Assembly (NCBI GenBank): GCA_024405735.1
Contig: JAKSOF010000010.1
Span: 22,897-86,896 of the forward strand
Reading direction: 5' to 3'
DNA length: 64,000 bases
Origin: Victivallaceae bacterium
GTDB taxonomy: Bacteria > Verrucomicrobiota > Lentisphaeria > Victivallales > Victivallaceae
The notes beneath the pieces were generated by a model. It had not been told where the DNA came from. It made no database searches and saw nothing but the letters and a program-made list of their open reading frames with translations. Numbering within the stretch: the first letter of the stretch is position 1; each line of letters starts with the position of its first letter. Of the stretch, positions 45,095 through 54,200 are shown piece after piece. A program made the translations under genes and the position numbers.

Positions 45095-46012
45095 TTATTC
45101 CGCGTCGCACGGCAGATGGATCTCCTTGCCCAAACGCAGGTTGACGTCAGCGGGGAAATAATTGTTGAAACCGCCGGTCGGCGTGAATGTCATTTCGCCG
45201 AAAAGCACATTCCCGCTGTCGGAGTAAAAATCCATTCGCACGAAGGGAAACTGCTTGGAAAGTTTTTCCGCATATTCGATCATTTCCGCAAAGCGGGGAG
45301 GCTTCTCCGGAAGATGTTCTCCTTCATACTGTGAATCCAAAAGCCCGTGAATGACCTGATAATCCTTATCCACGGCAATTCGTTTGAGCTCCTTATCGCG
45401 TTCCAGAAAGAGCATCGTAAAGAGCGCTTTGCCGTGAAAACAGAAAATTTTGTAGTCAATGGGAAATACCGTATCTAGCGTCGGGATATACCGTTCGCAG
45501 ACTAGCAACGGTTTGATTTTCATATAGTGTAATTCCACGGTGGATTCGCCGCGCGGACTCTTGAACCATTTTCTGATCTCTCTCGTCGCCTGATCCACAT
45601 TCAATGCAGATTTGTCCCGGCAAATCAGATTATAACCGGCAGCGGTATTCAATTTGATGACAAATTGCTCCGGCAAACTGTCCCACGGGATTTCCTCCGC
45701 GCTTTCATAGACCCCGTACAATTCATTCAAAATGGAGCCGCAGCCATTCTCCTGCAAATACTCACGCACCCGATATTTATCCGCGCATTGGATGACCAGC
45801 GAATTGTTGCCGTAATCATAAAGTTTGAGCCACTGAATCTTTTCAGAAAAAGAACGGGGCGGATCCAGATGCAAAGGTTGTCCGGTCAATCTTTTGAACT
45901 GCCATTTATCTACGGCTACGGGGAATTTCGGCCCCAAAAAACGCAAAATGCGCTGATAACCGGAATAAAGCCAATTTTGCTGTTTCAGAAATTCGACAAA
46001 GGCGGAACTCAT
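45095..46012 (-). CDS. TupA-like ATP-grasp protein
   Basis: About 305 residues. N-terminal PRSFSEKIQWLKLYDY and ADKYRVREYLQE, then FVIKLNTAAGYNLICRDKS (ATP-binding strand), KPLLVCERYIP, YKIFCFHGKALF, RMDFYSDSGNVLFGEMTFTPTGGF (Asp/Glu metal site). This is the TupA-type ATP-grasp family found in capsule and teichuronopeptide clusters, thought to join an amino acid or peptide to an acidic sugar. AGGTGA precedes the ATG at 46012; a GTG at 46021 overlapping the previous stop is possible. Confidence 0.85.
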   Translation of the reverse strand: MSSAFVEFLKQQNWLYSGYQRILRFLGPKFPVAVDKWQFKRLTGQPLHLDPPRSFSEKIQWLKLYDYGNNSLVIQCADKYRVREYLQENGCGSILNELYGVYESAEEIPWDSLPEQFVIKLNTAAGYNLICRDKSALNVDQATREIRKWFKSPRGESTVELHYMKIKPLLVCERYIPTLDTVFPIDYKIFCFHGKALFTMLFLERDKELKRIAVDKDYQVIHGLLDSQYEGEHLPEKPPRFAEMIEYAEKLSKQFPFVRMDFYSDSGNVLFGEMTFTPTGGFNNYFPADVNLRLGKEIHLPCDAE

Positions 46013-46017
46013 CAGAT

Positions 46018-47208
46018 TCACCTATGCTTTTTTATGCGAAAAAATTTTTCCAATTTCAATTTGATCCGGATCAACGTCATCATAGGGACAGCCCAGACCA
46101 GACGGCGCAATTCAAACCCGCGCAAATGATATGTGATCGTAGAGAGACGGAATTTTCCTTTGGTCAGCTTTTCCACCTGACGCAGATCATACAAGAAGAT
46201 ATCGTTCCCCTCGATTTTCTGCATGATATTCAATTCCAGAGGAGTCAAGATACACCCGTAACTTTTCAGTACCGGATACGGATAGGCTTTTGTACTCAGC
46301 AGATAATGATATTTTTTCTTCATCATATGCTCTCTGCCCATCCCCCAAATATCCAGACACGTTTCTTCGGGAGGAACGCCCAGGACATCATACAGCCCGA
46401 GATAGTTCCGGAGTCCGTCATAGCGAACCAATGCGTGACACGGAGGCAAAATGAATTTACGGTGCCCCATTTCCAGTTGCGCTTGCACACGGCTTCCAGC
46501 GGAATCATGCGTTCCACCTTCTCCGCCATTGGTCGCTACGCCAATGTAAGGAGTAATTACGGTTTTTCCGGTATCGGCACAATAGGCATCGTAGTATTTT
46601 GACCAGGCATTTTTCCAACTGCGCTCCTCGTCGCAAAGGTCAACCGCATAAAAATCCTGATCCCAGTTTTTCAACCAATTTTCAAAAGCGGACCACATTT
46701 TCCACGTGAAACATTCTCCACAGGTGCTGACCGATTGCATCGCATATACGTCAGCTCCATTGTGCAACGGGAAAAAGGGAAGATTCACAAAGCCGTTCAT
46801 AATATAGGAAAACAAGGATATTTCCGCAACTTCCGGATCGTTTTCGTATGCGTCCAACGCCTGAATGGTAAACTTGTAATATTCCGGAGAAACGAGCAAA
46901 TCATCCTCCAGCAAAATAACGCCGCGGAAATAACGGCTGCGCGAACCGCAGAGGAAAATATGATCGCGCAACCCCAGTCTTTCGGGTTGCAGGCAGACGA
47001 ATTTTTCTCCGAAAGGCCAATGATATTCCGACGCGAAACGATTCAGTTCTTCATTTCCTCCGCAATCGATGCTGAGGATCAAAGGGACTTCGCATCCGGA
47101 ATAATCGGCGGCTTCCAGTGATTTCAGGAGACGCTGCAAAAGATCCAGACGATTATAACCGATCACCGTCACGGCGACCAGCGACTGATTTTTTACGTCA
47201 TCCATCAT
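46018..47208 (-). CDS. Glycosyltransferase of GT2/GT13-like type
   Basis: About 396 residues from the ATG at 47208, which overlaps the upstream stop as ATGA; the longer open frame to 47352 is ruled out by the upstream gene. VAVTVIGYNRLDLLQRLLKSL opens the GT-A fold, and GVILLEDDLLVSPEYYKF carries the acidic metal-binding motif (EDD) typical of eukaryotic-like GT13 relatives. GECFTWKMWSAFENW follows. Sugar and linkage cannot be predicted. Confidence 0.75.
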   Translation of the reverse strand: MMDDVKNQSLVAVTVIGYNRLDLLQRLLKSLEAADYSGCEVPLILSIDCGGNEELNRFASEYHWPFGEKFVCLQPERLGLRDHIFLCGSRSRYFRGVILLEDDLLVSPEYYKFTIQALDAYENDPEVAEISLFSYIMNGFVNLPFFPLHNGADVYAMQSVSTCGECFTWKMWSAFENWLKNWDQDFYAVDLCDEERSWKNAWSKYYDAYCADTGKTVITPYIGVATNGGEGGTHDSAGSRVQAQLEMGHRKFILPPCHALVRYDGLRNYLGLYDVLGVPPEETCLDIWGMGREHMMKKKYHYLLSTKAYPYPVLKSYGCILTPLELNIMQKIEGNDIFLYDLRQVEKLTKGKFRLSTITYHLRGFELRRLVWAVPMMTLIRIKLKLEKFFRIKKHR

Positions 47209-48092
47209 TTTTTGCCCCGCTGCAAAATGTATTTTCGCACAAAGGAGATCGCGGGGGCAAGCAGGTATTTCAACGTGACTTTGCATTTCAGGCAACGGAG
47301 CCAGTAACGGAATGATTCTCCGTATTCTCCGGCCATAAAGTAAAAACAGCAAAGATTGTAAAAGTGGTAGTGCCTTTTACGGGGATTCCGATCAAAGAAA
47401 TCTTTGTAATCTTCAAGAAATGTTTCATGGAAATGGATCCGGTCCCGCCACTGACCTCTCTGCGTCATTCTCAAAAAAGGATGATTCTCGTAGACCTTGA
47501 CCAGAACTTCCGGCAGAAAATCAACTTTGCAATGCTGGCAAAACCGCGCGGTCAACTCCCAATCATTGACGATATTATTGCGCCACCCGCCCCATTTTTG
47601 GAAAGCACTTTTTCTGAAAAGCAAGGTGGGAGCACCGGAAACGGTAGGGATTTCCAATACAAAATCGGCAACGTTTCCCCGAAAAGCCGGATGATGCCCT
47701 TTCAGCCATTTGCCGGTGCGCTGATCAAAATAATCCATCCAGCAATAGATCATCCCCACATCTTCCGGCAAAGAAGTGATGAAATCATACTGTTTTTGGA
47801 GTTTTTCCGGCAGATATTCGTCATCGTCGTCGAGGAAAGTCAAAAATTCGCCTTCGGCACGGTCGGAACCGGCATTCCAATAATCCGTCACGGGGAGACC
47901 GGGAGACATTCTGAAATAGCGGATTCGCGGATCATGATAGCTTTCCACCAAATGCTGCGTCAAATCATTCGTGGAGTTGTCCACGATGATATGCTCGTAA
48001 TCCTGAAACGTCTGCTTCTGGATGCTTGCGATGCAACGCGGCAACAGAAGTTCACGGTCGCGCGTAATCGTCACAATGGTTATCTTCGCCAT
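47205..48092 (-). CDS. Family 2 glycosyltransferase, first gene of the polysaccharide operon
   Basis: About 295 residues: ITIVTITRDRELLLPRCIASIQKQTFQDYEHIIVDNST, then LTFLDDDDEYLP with the DDD metal-binding run, and NDWELTARFC as the catalytic segment. Starts at ATG 48092, about 9 bases after AGGTGGGG. A promoter at 48129-48156 precedes it, and the following eleven coding segments down to 35643 are tightly packed or overlapping. Confidence 0.88.
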   Translation of the reverse strand: MAKITIVTITRDRELLLPRCIASIQKQTFQDYEHIIVDNSTNDLTQHLVESYHDPRIRYFRMSPGLPVTDYWNAGSDRAEGEFLTFLDDDDEYLPEKLQKQYDFITSLPEDVGMIYCWMDYFDQRTGKWLKGHHPAFRGNVADFVLEIPTVSGAPTLLFRKSAFQKWGGWRNNIVNDWELTARFCQHCKVDFLPEVLVKVYENHPFLRMTQRGQWRDRIHFHETFLEDYKDFFDRNPRKRHYHFYNLCCFYFMAGEYGESFRYWLRCLKCKVTLKYLLAPAISFVRKYILQRGKK

Positions 48093-48390
48093 AAATCCAA
48101 TCCCCACCTATTCGATGTAATTCAACAAAATATAGCACAAAAAAAATTTTTTTCAAACCGCACAGGGCTCTTTGCCTTCAATCTGTGTTTTCTGATGCCA
48201 TCGCTTTTTTCGTAAAAACACCGCCTACAACATTCGTCTTTCACCGCTACTCAAAACGGTTTTCAGATACCTTTTCAATCGCTTTTTTTAAACGATATCC
48301 GGGGATGAATTTGAAAAGTTGAGGAAAGATGCTATTGTATAATGCTGTTGGATCTCCTACACAACTCCGGTGTTTTTTGTTGAGAAATAT
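48093..48390. other. Divergent intergenic region
   Basis: Carries the promoter of the leftward operon (48129-48156) and AT-rich sequence. No additional gene or clear hairpin was seen. A weak rightward promoter may be TTGAAA at 48311 with TATTGT at 48333. Confidence 0.5.
48129..48156 (-). promoter_or_regulatory. Promoter of the leftward polysaccharide operon
   Basis: Minus-strand TTGAAA (48151-48156), 16-bp T-rich spacer, TATATT (48129-48134), about 37 bases before the first start codon. Confidence 0.6.
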
Positions 48391-49545
48391 ATGAATCAGA
48401 CTGTAAAAAAAGATTTGGATCACACACAGGGAACCGTGGTTTCCGATGCGCTTAGTGCCCTTTCCCGGTGGATTTTTCAACAGGATCCCGGTAACCTGAC
48501 TCACCGCTTTTTGAACGAGTTGCATCTTTCTGCGCTTGCGGCGGGGATATTGCCGGATCGTCTGCCGGAGGAAATCGCGGTGAAAGCCAAAATGTTTTTT
48601 TTGAAATTACAGGCAAACGATCTCGTTCAGGAGCAGACGTTACTGGAAATCGCCCGGCTTTTCACGGCAAATCAGATCCCGTTTTGTCCCATTAAAGGCG
48701 CCGATCTCGCCCCGCGCGTCTATCCTAAAAGCGCGTTGCGTCCGCGCGGCGATCTGGATGTGTTGGTCCCGCAGGAGAAGCAAAAGTACGCCTCGCAATT
48801 GTTGCAGAAAAACGGCTGGAAGCAACCCTACCGATATAAAAATCCCTATCATGAAGCGGATTTTTTCCGCAACGGCATCTGTCTGGAATTACATCACAAA
48901 CTGCCGGGCTTCCCCCAAAAAGCGATGCCTGAGGTATGGCGGAATGCCGTTGAAACAACCAATGAATTTCCTCATCTCGCTCTTGAATGGAATCTGCTGA
49001 TGCTCTTTCAGCACAGTGCAATGCACCAGTGGCACAAAGCGGTCACATTGCTGATGGATTACGGCTTTTTGTTGCAGAAAGCGGACAAGATCGATTGGGA
49101 AAAACTGCGCGCGGTCTCCGGCAGATGGCATTTGCAGTACCCTGCTTTGTTCTTCCGCGCGTTTCCCGATTTTTTTCCGGCAAAATGGATGCCAGAAGAA
49201 ACGTTCCCGCAGGAAATCTGCACGGATTTCCGGCATATGCTCCTCTTCCCGGCGAAATGGCAGTCCAACTCCGAAAACGCGATGACGGATGCCTGCCGTT
49301 TTTCCCGGCAATGGTGGCTGGATCGATTCCATGGCTTGCGTCCGAGCGTCATCCGCTATGTCACGAAAAATCCGCGGGGGCACTGTGGGAAATTGTGTCT
49401 CGACTATCTGAAGATCAACGGGGCTAAAATTCTTTTCTTCATTCAAGGGTGGAGAAAGATTTGCCGCAAAGAACTCCCGGTTTCCAATCCCGTGCAGAAA
49501 AAAATTCAAAATTTTTTGATATTGCCGTCTGAAAATAAAAAATAA
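48391..49545 (+). CDS. Nucleotidyltransferase-like family protein (NTP_transf_5 type)
   Basis: 384 residues from the ATG at 48391, with an alternative GTG at 48370. The block [32 protein letters not shown] is the signature of the uncharacterised nucleotidyltransferase family (NTP_transf_5) found in exopolysaccharide and lasso-peptide clusters; the GDLDVLV part contains the metal-binding Asp pair. [16 protein letters not shown] follows. It lies between the polysaccharide operon and rmlB, fitting a surface-sugar role, but the substrate is unknown. Confidence 0.75.
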   Translation: MNQTVKKDLDHTQGTVVSDALSALSRWIFQQDPGNLTHRFLNELHLSALAAGILPDRLPEEIAVKAKMFFLKLQANDLVQEQTLLEIARLFTANQIPFCPIKGADLAPRVYPKSALRPRGDLDVLVPQEKQKYASQLLQKNGWKQPYRYKNPYHEADFFRNGICLELHHKLPGFPQKAMPEVWRNAVETTNEFPHLALEWNLLMLFQHSAMHQWHKAVTLLMDYGFLLQKADKIDWEKLRAVSGRWHLQYPALFFRAFPDFFPAKWMPEETFPQEICTDFRHMLLFPAKWQSNSENAMTDACRFSRQWWLDRFHGLRPSVIRYVTKNPRGHCGKLCLDYLKINGAKILFFIQGWRKICRKELPVSNPVQKKIQNFLILPSENKK

Positions 49546-49573
49546 TTGGCATTTTTATCATTTTGCATATATC
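49546..49573 (+). promoter_or_regulatory. Possible promoter of rmlBACD
   Basis: TTGGCA (49546-49551), 16-bp spacer, TATATC (49568-49573), overlapping the end of the upstream gene. Confidence 0.35.
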
Positions 49574-49603
49574 TTATTATCAAAACTAAGGAGAATGATT
49601 GTT

Positions 49604-50674
49604 ATGAACCGTATCCTCGTCACCGGCGGCGCGGGCTTTATCGGCTCCGCCGTTGTCCGCCACATTTTGAAAGAAACGCAGGACAGCGTCTGCGTCGTCG
49701 ACAAATTGACCTATGCCGGAAATTTGGAAAACCTTGCCGAAGTCGCTGATTCCCCACGTTTCCGGTTTGAAAAAGTCGACATCTGCGACAAAGCGGAACT
49801 CGACCGCGTTTTTGCGTCCTTTGCTCCGACCCATGTGATGCACCTCGCGGCGGAAAGCCACGTCGACCGCTCCATCGACGGTCCCGGCGAATTCATCCAG
49901 ACCAACATCGTCGGCACCTACACGCTGCTCGAAGCCGCGCGCAAATACTTTGCGATGCTCGACGAAGCTGGCAAAGCGGCTTTCCGCTTCCACCACATTT
50001 CGACCGACGAAGTCTACGGCGACCTCAACGGTCCCGAAGATTTCTTCCGCGAAACGACCCCTTATGCGCCGAGCAGTCCCTACTCCGCAAGCAAAGCGTC
50101 AAGCGATCACCTCGTACGCGCCTGGAAGCGCACTTTCGGTCTGCCGACGGTCGTCACCAACTGCTCCAACAATTACGGACCGTATCACTTCCCGGAAAAA
50201 CTGATTCCGCTGGTCATTCTTCACGCGCTGGACGGCAGGGAACTCCCCGTCTACGGCAAAGGGTTGCAGATCCGCGACTGGCTCTACGTCGAAGATCACG
50301 CGCGCGCTCTTTACCTCGTCGCGACACAGGGAGTCCCCGGCGAAACCTACAACATCGGCGGTCACAACGAAAAACGCAATATCGACGTCGTCGAAACGAT
50401 CTGCCGCTTGCTCGATGAATTGCAACCGAGAAAGGACGGCAAATCCTATCTTGAGCAAATCGTTTTCGTCAAAGACCGCCCCGGTCACGATCTGCGCTAC
50501 GCCATCGACGCCGCAAAAATCCAAAAGGAACTCGGCTGGAAACCGCTGGAATCGTTTGACAGCGGCATCCGCAAAACGGTATTATGGTATCTGGAGCATC
50601 GCAACGACTGGTGCGCGCACGTGCTTTCCGGCGCCTACCGGATGGAACGGCTCGGTACAGGAGGTGACAAATGA
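49604..50674 (+). CDS. rfbB: dTDP-glucose 4,6-dehydratase
   Basis: Second step of dTDP-L-rhamnose synthesis. Extended SDR with [15 protein letters not shown] at the N-terminus, [23 protein letters not shown] (catalytic Asp/Glu region), the [11 protein letters not shown]yr-Lys pair, and [24 protein letters not shown] at 49588-49593 is correctly spaced for ATG 49604 but too close for ATG 49595. 356 residues. Overlaps rfbA by 4 bases (ATGA). Confidence 0.95.
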   Translation: MNRILVTGGAGFIGSAVVRHILKETQDSVCVVDKLTYAGNLENLAEVADSPRFRFEKVDICDKAELDRVFASFAPTHVMHLAAESHVDRSIDGPGEFIQTNIVGTYTLLEAARKYFAMLDEAGKAAFRFHHISTDEVYGDLNGPEDFFRETTPYAPSSPYSASKASSDHLVRAWKRTFGLPTVVTNCSNNYGPYHFPEKLIPLVILHALDGRELPVYGKGLQIRDWLYVEDHARALYLVATQGVPGETYNIGGHNEKRNIDVVETICRLLDELQPRKDGKSYLEQIVFVKDRPGHDLRYAIDAAKIQKELGWKPLESFDSGIRKTVLWYLEHRNDWCAHVLSGAYRMERLGTGGDK

Positions 50675-51534
50675 AAGGCATTGTACTTGCCGGCGGCGCC
50701 GGCACCCGGCTTCACCCGATCACGCTCGGCGTTTCCAAGCAGCTTCTCGCGGTTTATGATAAACCGATGATCTACTATCCGCTCTCCGTTCTGATGCTGG
50801 CGAAAATTCGCGACATTCTGGTCATCACGACCCCCGAAGACCAAAGTGCGTTTCAGCGGCTTCTCGGCGACGGTTCCAGTTTCGGAGTCCATCTTTCCTA
50901 CGCCGTCCAGCCGAAACCCGAAGGTTTGGCGCAGGCGTTTCTGATCGGCAAGGAATTCATCGGCGACGACTCCGTCGCGCTGGTGCTCGGCGACAACATT
51001 TTTTACGGCGCCGGATTGCGTTCGCGGCTCATACAAGCCGCCGACCAGCAGCACGGGGCGACGATTTTCGGCTTTTACGTGCGCGATCCCGAGCGTTTCG
51101 GCGTCGTCGAATTCGACGAATCGGGCAAGGCGATCTCCATTGAGGAAAAACCGGCACAGCCGAAATCCAATTACGCCGTGACCGGACTTTACTTTTACGA
51201 CAACAGCGTCGTCAGCGTCGCTGAAAACATCAAACCGTCGGCGCGCGGAGAGCTTGAGATCACCACGGTCAACAACGAATATCTCAAGCGCGGACAACTC
51301 CACGTGGAATTGCTCAAACGCGGTTACGCCTGGCTCGACACCGGCACTTACTCCTCGATGCTGGAAGCGGGCAATTTCATCCGCACCGTCGAAACGACGC
51401 AGGGGCTTCAGGTCGCCTGTCTGCAGGAAATCGCCTACGAAAATCACTGGATGAGTAAAGACGAAGTCGTTTCCGTCGCCAACATCATGAAAAAGACCAG
51501 TTACGGTCAATATCTTCTGGATCTGGTAAAATGA
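50671..51534 (+). CDS. rfbA: Glucose-1-phosphate thymidylyltransferase
   Basis: First step: dTTP + glucose 1-phosphate to dTDP-glucose. The N-terminal signature [16 protein letters not shown], then [42 protein letters not shown] and [13 protein letters not shown] are all standard. 287 residues. ATGA overlaps with both neighbours show a coupled operon. Confidence 0.95.
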   Translation: MKGIVLAGGAGTRLHPITLGVSKQLLAVYDKPMIYYPLSVLMLAKIRDILVITTPEDQSAFQRLLGDGSSFGVHLSYAVQPKPEGLAQAFLIGKEFIGDDSVALVLGDNIFYGAGLRSRLIQAADQQHGATIFGFYVRDPERFGVVEFDESGKAISIEEKPAQPKSNYAVTGLYFYDNSVVSVAENIKPSARGELEITTVNNEYLKRGQLHVELLKRGYAWLDTGTYSSMLEAGNFIRTVETTQGLQVACLQEIAYENHWMSKDEVVSVANIMKKTSYGQYLLDLVK

Positions 51535-52079
51535 CCATTATTCCGACAGCGATCCCCGACGTCAAAATCGTGGAACCGCGCATTTTCGGCGATGCGCGCG
51601 GTTATTTCTTTGAATCGTGGAACCAAAAGGCGTTTGCCGAAGCCGGCATCGACTGCGCCTGGCTTCAGGACAACGAGTCCAAATCAAGTTTCGGCGTGTT
51701 GCGCGGTCTGCATTATCAGGCGGCGCCTTACACGCAGGCGAAACTTGTGCGCGTCATTTCCGGCGCCGTGCTGGACGTCGCCTTGGACATCCGGAAAAAT
51801 TCCCCGACATTCGGCAAACACGTTTCCGTCGTTCTTTCCGGCGACAACAAGCGGCAGCTTTTCATCCCCCGCGGCTTCGCGCACGGCTTCGCCGTCTTGA
51901 GTGAAGAGGCGACCTTTGCCTACAAATGCGACAACATTTATATGCCGAACGCGGAGCGCGGCATCGCCTTTGACGACCCTGCCCTCGGCATCGACTGGCA
52001 GGTCAAACCAGAAACGTGGATCCTGTCGGACAAAGACCGCCGTCATCCGCGTTTCGCCGATGCGGAATACTGGGAGTAA
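51531..52079 (+). CDS. rfbC: dTDP-4-dehydrorhamnose 3,5-epimerase
   Basis: Third step of rhamnose synthesis. Cupin protein of 182 residues with [15 protein letters not shown], the catalytic-His block [25 protein letters not shown] and [27 protein letters not shown]. Begins inside the rfbA stop (ATGA) and is followed 6 bases later by rfbD. Confidence 0.95.
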   Translation: MTIIPTAIPDVKIVEPRIFGDARGYFFESWNQKAFAEAGIDCAWLQDNESKSSFGVLRGLHYQAAPYTQAKLVRVISGAVLDVALDIRKNSPTFGKHVSVVLSGDNKRQLFIPRGFAHGFAVLSEEATFAYKCDNIYMPNAERGIAFDDPALGIDWQVKPETWILSDKDRRHPRFADAEYWE

Positions 52080-52085
52080 AAAATC

Positions 52086-52928
52086 ATGAAGATCCTCATC
52101 ACCGGCGGCAAGGGAATGCTCGGGCGCACCTTGCAAAAAGAATTCCGCGATCAGGAACTGCTGATCGCCGATCTCCCCGAATGCGACATCACCGATGCGG
52201 AAAAGACAAAGGCGTTTTTTGCCGGCTTCATGCCGGATGTCGTGATCCACTGCGCCGCGATGACGGCGGTCGACCGGTGCGAAACGGAAGAAAAACTTGC
52301 CGCGCTCCTCAATGTGGAGGGGACCCGCAACGTCGCCGTCGCCGCCCATGCCTGCAACGCGAAACTCATCGCTATTTCCACCGATTACGTTTTCCGCGGC
52401 GATGCCGAGCGTCCCTACACCGAAGAAGATGCGCCCGACCCGCAAACCGTTTATGGAAAAACCAAATTCGGCGGTGAGGAAATGGTGCGTAAATACTGCC
52501 CGAATCATCTTATTTGCCGCATTTCGTGGCTCTATGGTCCCGGCGGCCCGAGTTTCGTCCACGCGATGATGAAACTTGCCGACGGCACCCATCCGCAATT
52601 GAAAGTCGTTGCCGATCAAGTCGGCAACCCGACTTCCACCTTTGCCGTCGCGCGCAAACTCCGCGAACTCATCAGACATCCCGAATACCGGGGCACCTGG
52701 CACCTCACCTGCGAGGGAGAAGCCTCCTGGTGCGATTTCGCCCGCGAAATTTTCCGTCTCGCGGGGATCCGGCAGGAAGTCGTTCCCTGCACGACTGCGG
52801 AATTTCCCCGCCCTGCCCCCCGCCCCGCCAATTCCAGACTGGTCAAGGGGATGCTCAAAAAAGCGGGACTTCCGCCGATGCCCGACTGGCACGACGCGCT
52901 CCGGGAATTTATGCAAGCGGAATTTTAA
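52086..52928 (+). CDS. rfbD: dTDP-4-dehydrorhamnose reductase
   Basis: Final step to dTDP-L-rhamnose. SDR fold: ILITGGKGMLGRTLQ, HCAAMTAVDRCE, ISTDYVFRGD, YGKTKFGGEE (Tyr and Lys of the catalytic pair) and WLYGPGGPSFVHAM. 280 residues, last gene of a complete rmlBACD operon in the order B-A-C-D, placed beside the polysaccharide cluster it would serve. Confidence 0.95.
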   Translation: MKILITGGKGMLGRTLQKEFRDQELLIADLPECDITDAEKTKAFFAGFMPDVVIHCAAMTAVDRCETEEKLAALLNVEGTRNVAVAAHACNAKLIAISTDYVFRGDAERPYTEEDAPDPQTVYGKTKFGGEEMVRKYCPNHLICRISWLYGPGGPSFVHAMMKLADGTHPQLKVVADQVGNPTSTFAVARKLRELIRHPEYRGTWHLTCEGEASWCDFAREIFRLAGIRQEVVPCTTAEFPRPAPRPANSRLVKGMLKKAGLPPMPDWHDALREFMQAEF

Positions 52929-52948
52929 AACATTTTAAATATCGTCAA

Positions 52949-52985
52949 AAAAAAGAGCTGTTGCAAAACTTTTTGCAACAGCTCC
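52949..52985 (-). terminator. Strong terminator for the GcvH-like gene (also blocks readthrough from rfbD)
   Basis: Stem of about 13 bp (52956-52968 with 52973-52985), followed on the minus strand by a run of seven or more T residues. On the plus strand the T run is weak, so the main direction is leftward. Confidence 0.85.
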
Positions 52986-53007
52986 TGTTTAAAGTGAAAA
53001 GCGGAAA

Positions 53008-53376
53008 CTAAAGGTTTTCGACCATTTTCAGATATTCGTCTTCGGTCATCATATCGTCCAATTCGGACGAATCGAAATCGGTCATTTTAAAAAGCCAACC
53101 GCGGTCTTCGGGGGATTCGATGATGATTTCCGGATCCTCGAGGACACCATCGTTGACTTGAAAAACGCTGCCGCTCAACGGAGCAACAAGAGGCAATTCG
53201 GATTCTTCGCCTTCAATGCCTCCGACGCTGTCGCCGATGATGAAATCGTCGCCTTCTTCGGGAAGATCGAGATCCGCAATGCCGCCGAGCAAATCAGCGG
53301 CATATTCCGTGATGCCGACCGTCGCTTCATCGCCCACTACATCCACATACTCGTGCTCTTCCGTAAAATACCGCAT
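53008..53376 (-). CDS. GcvH-like protein lacking the lipoyl-lysine
   Basis: 122 residues from ATG 53376, with GGAG six bases upstream. RYFTEEHEYVDVVGDEATVGITEYAADLLGGIADLDLPEEGDD and the C-terminal VAPLSGSVFQVNDGVLEDPEIIIESPEDRGWLFKM follow glycine-cleavage H protein almost throughout. At the lipoylation hairpin, where H proteins have ESVKAxSD, this one reads DSVGGIEGEES with a small insertion. The only lysines in the protein are two near the C-terminus, so lipoylation at the usual site is impossible. No gcvT or gcvP is nearby. The function is therefore probably not glycine cleavage. Confidence 0.82.
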   Translation of the reverse strand: MRYFTEEHEYVDVVGDEATVGITEYAADLLGGIADLDLPEEGDDFIIGDSVGGIEGEESELPLVAPLSGSVFQVNDGVLEDPEIIIESPEDRGWLFKMTDFDSSELDDMMTEDEYLKMVENL

Positions 53377-53520
53377 CATGATCTCCGCTTTTTGCTTTCC
53401 TTTTCCTCCGGAGAGGGCTTGCTCCGTATCTAATGAAACACCATATCGCATACTTGTCAAGCGCAAGACGCCTTTTTTCTGAAAAAATCCCCGCTTTCTG
53501 TAAAAAAAAAGTTCCTGCGC

Positions 53521-53549
53521 TTGAAAAAAAGAGCATTGCATTCTATGTT
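53521..53549 (+). promoter_or_regulatory. Promoter of the HD-domain gene, possibly giving a leaderless mRNA
   Basis: TTGAAA (53521-53526), 17-bp spacer, TATGTT (53544-53549). The expected start point, 6-7 bases downstream, coincides with the ATG at 53556, and no good ribosome site is present. Confidence 0.55.
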
Positions 53550-53555
53550 AGGGCT

Positions 53556-54200
53556 ATGGATCATTTGGAACAGCAAATTTTTGAAATCGCCCGCAAACTC
53601 TTTCAGGAGTCGGCGGGCTGTCACGATTTCGACCATACCCTGCGCGTTGCCGCCAACGCGGAAAAACTTCTAGCCGCATTGCCCGAAGCGGATCCAAGTG
53701 TCGTCCGTCTGGCGGCGCTGTTGCACGACTGCGCCCGCGCCGAGGAAGACGCTTCCGGCGGCAAGGTCGATCACGCGGCGCTCGGAGCCGTCAGGGCGAA
53801 AAAAATCCTGCTTCAGGCAAACGCCGATCCCGTCCTTGCCGATGCGGTCGCCTCTGCGATCGCCCGCCATCGCTACCGCGGCAAATTGCTTCCGCAAAGT
53901 CTTGAAGAAATGATCGTCTACGATGCGGACAAACTTGATTCGCTCGGCGCTATCGGGATCGGCAGGGCCTTTCACTTCGCCGGAAAATTCGGAGCGCGGG
54001 TACACAACACCCAAGCCGAAGCCCTTACCGGAAAACCTTACGGCAAAGAGGACACCGCTTTCCGGGAATATCTCGTCAAACTCCGTCACGTCCCCGAAAA
54101 GATGCTGACGGAGCCGGGGCGTGCGCTTGCGGCACAACGGCTGCAATTCATGACCGGATTTTTTGCCGAGATGGAGAAGGAATGCGCGTCAGAGAATTGA
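53556..54200 (+). CDS. HD-domain phosphohydrolase
   Basis: 214 residues with the HD metal motif: H in CHDFDHTLRV, HD in AALLHDCARAEE, and a downstream VYDADKLDSLGAIGIGRAF that supplies the last Asp, as in the YedJ-type HD proteins. It is probably a nucleotide or phosphate-ester hydrolase; the substrate is unknown. The ATG at 53556 is chosen because a promoter ends just before it; a longer frame upstream overlaps the GcvH-like gene. Ends 12 bases inside the convergent deacetylase gene. Confidence 0.8.
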   Translation: MDHLEQQIFEIARKLFQESAGCHDFDHTLRVAANAEKLLAALPEADPSVVRLAALLHDCARAEEDASGGKVDHAALGAVRAKKILLQANADPVLADAVASAIARHRYRGKLLPQSLEEMIVYDADKLDSLGAIGIGRAFHFAGKFGARVHNTQAEALTGKPYGKEDTAFREYLVKLRHVPEKMLTEPGRALAAQRLQFMTGFFAEMEKECASEN

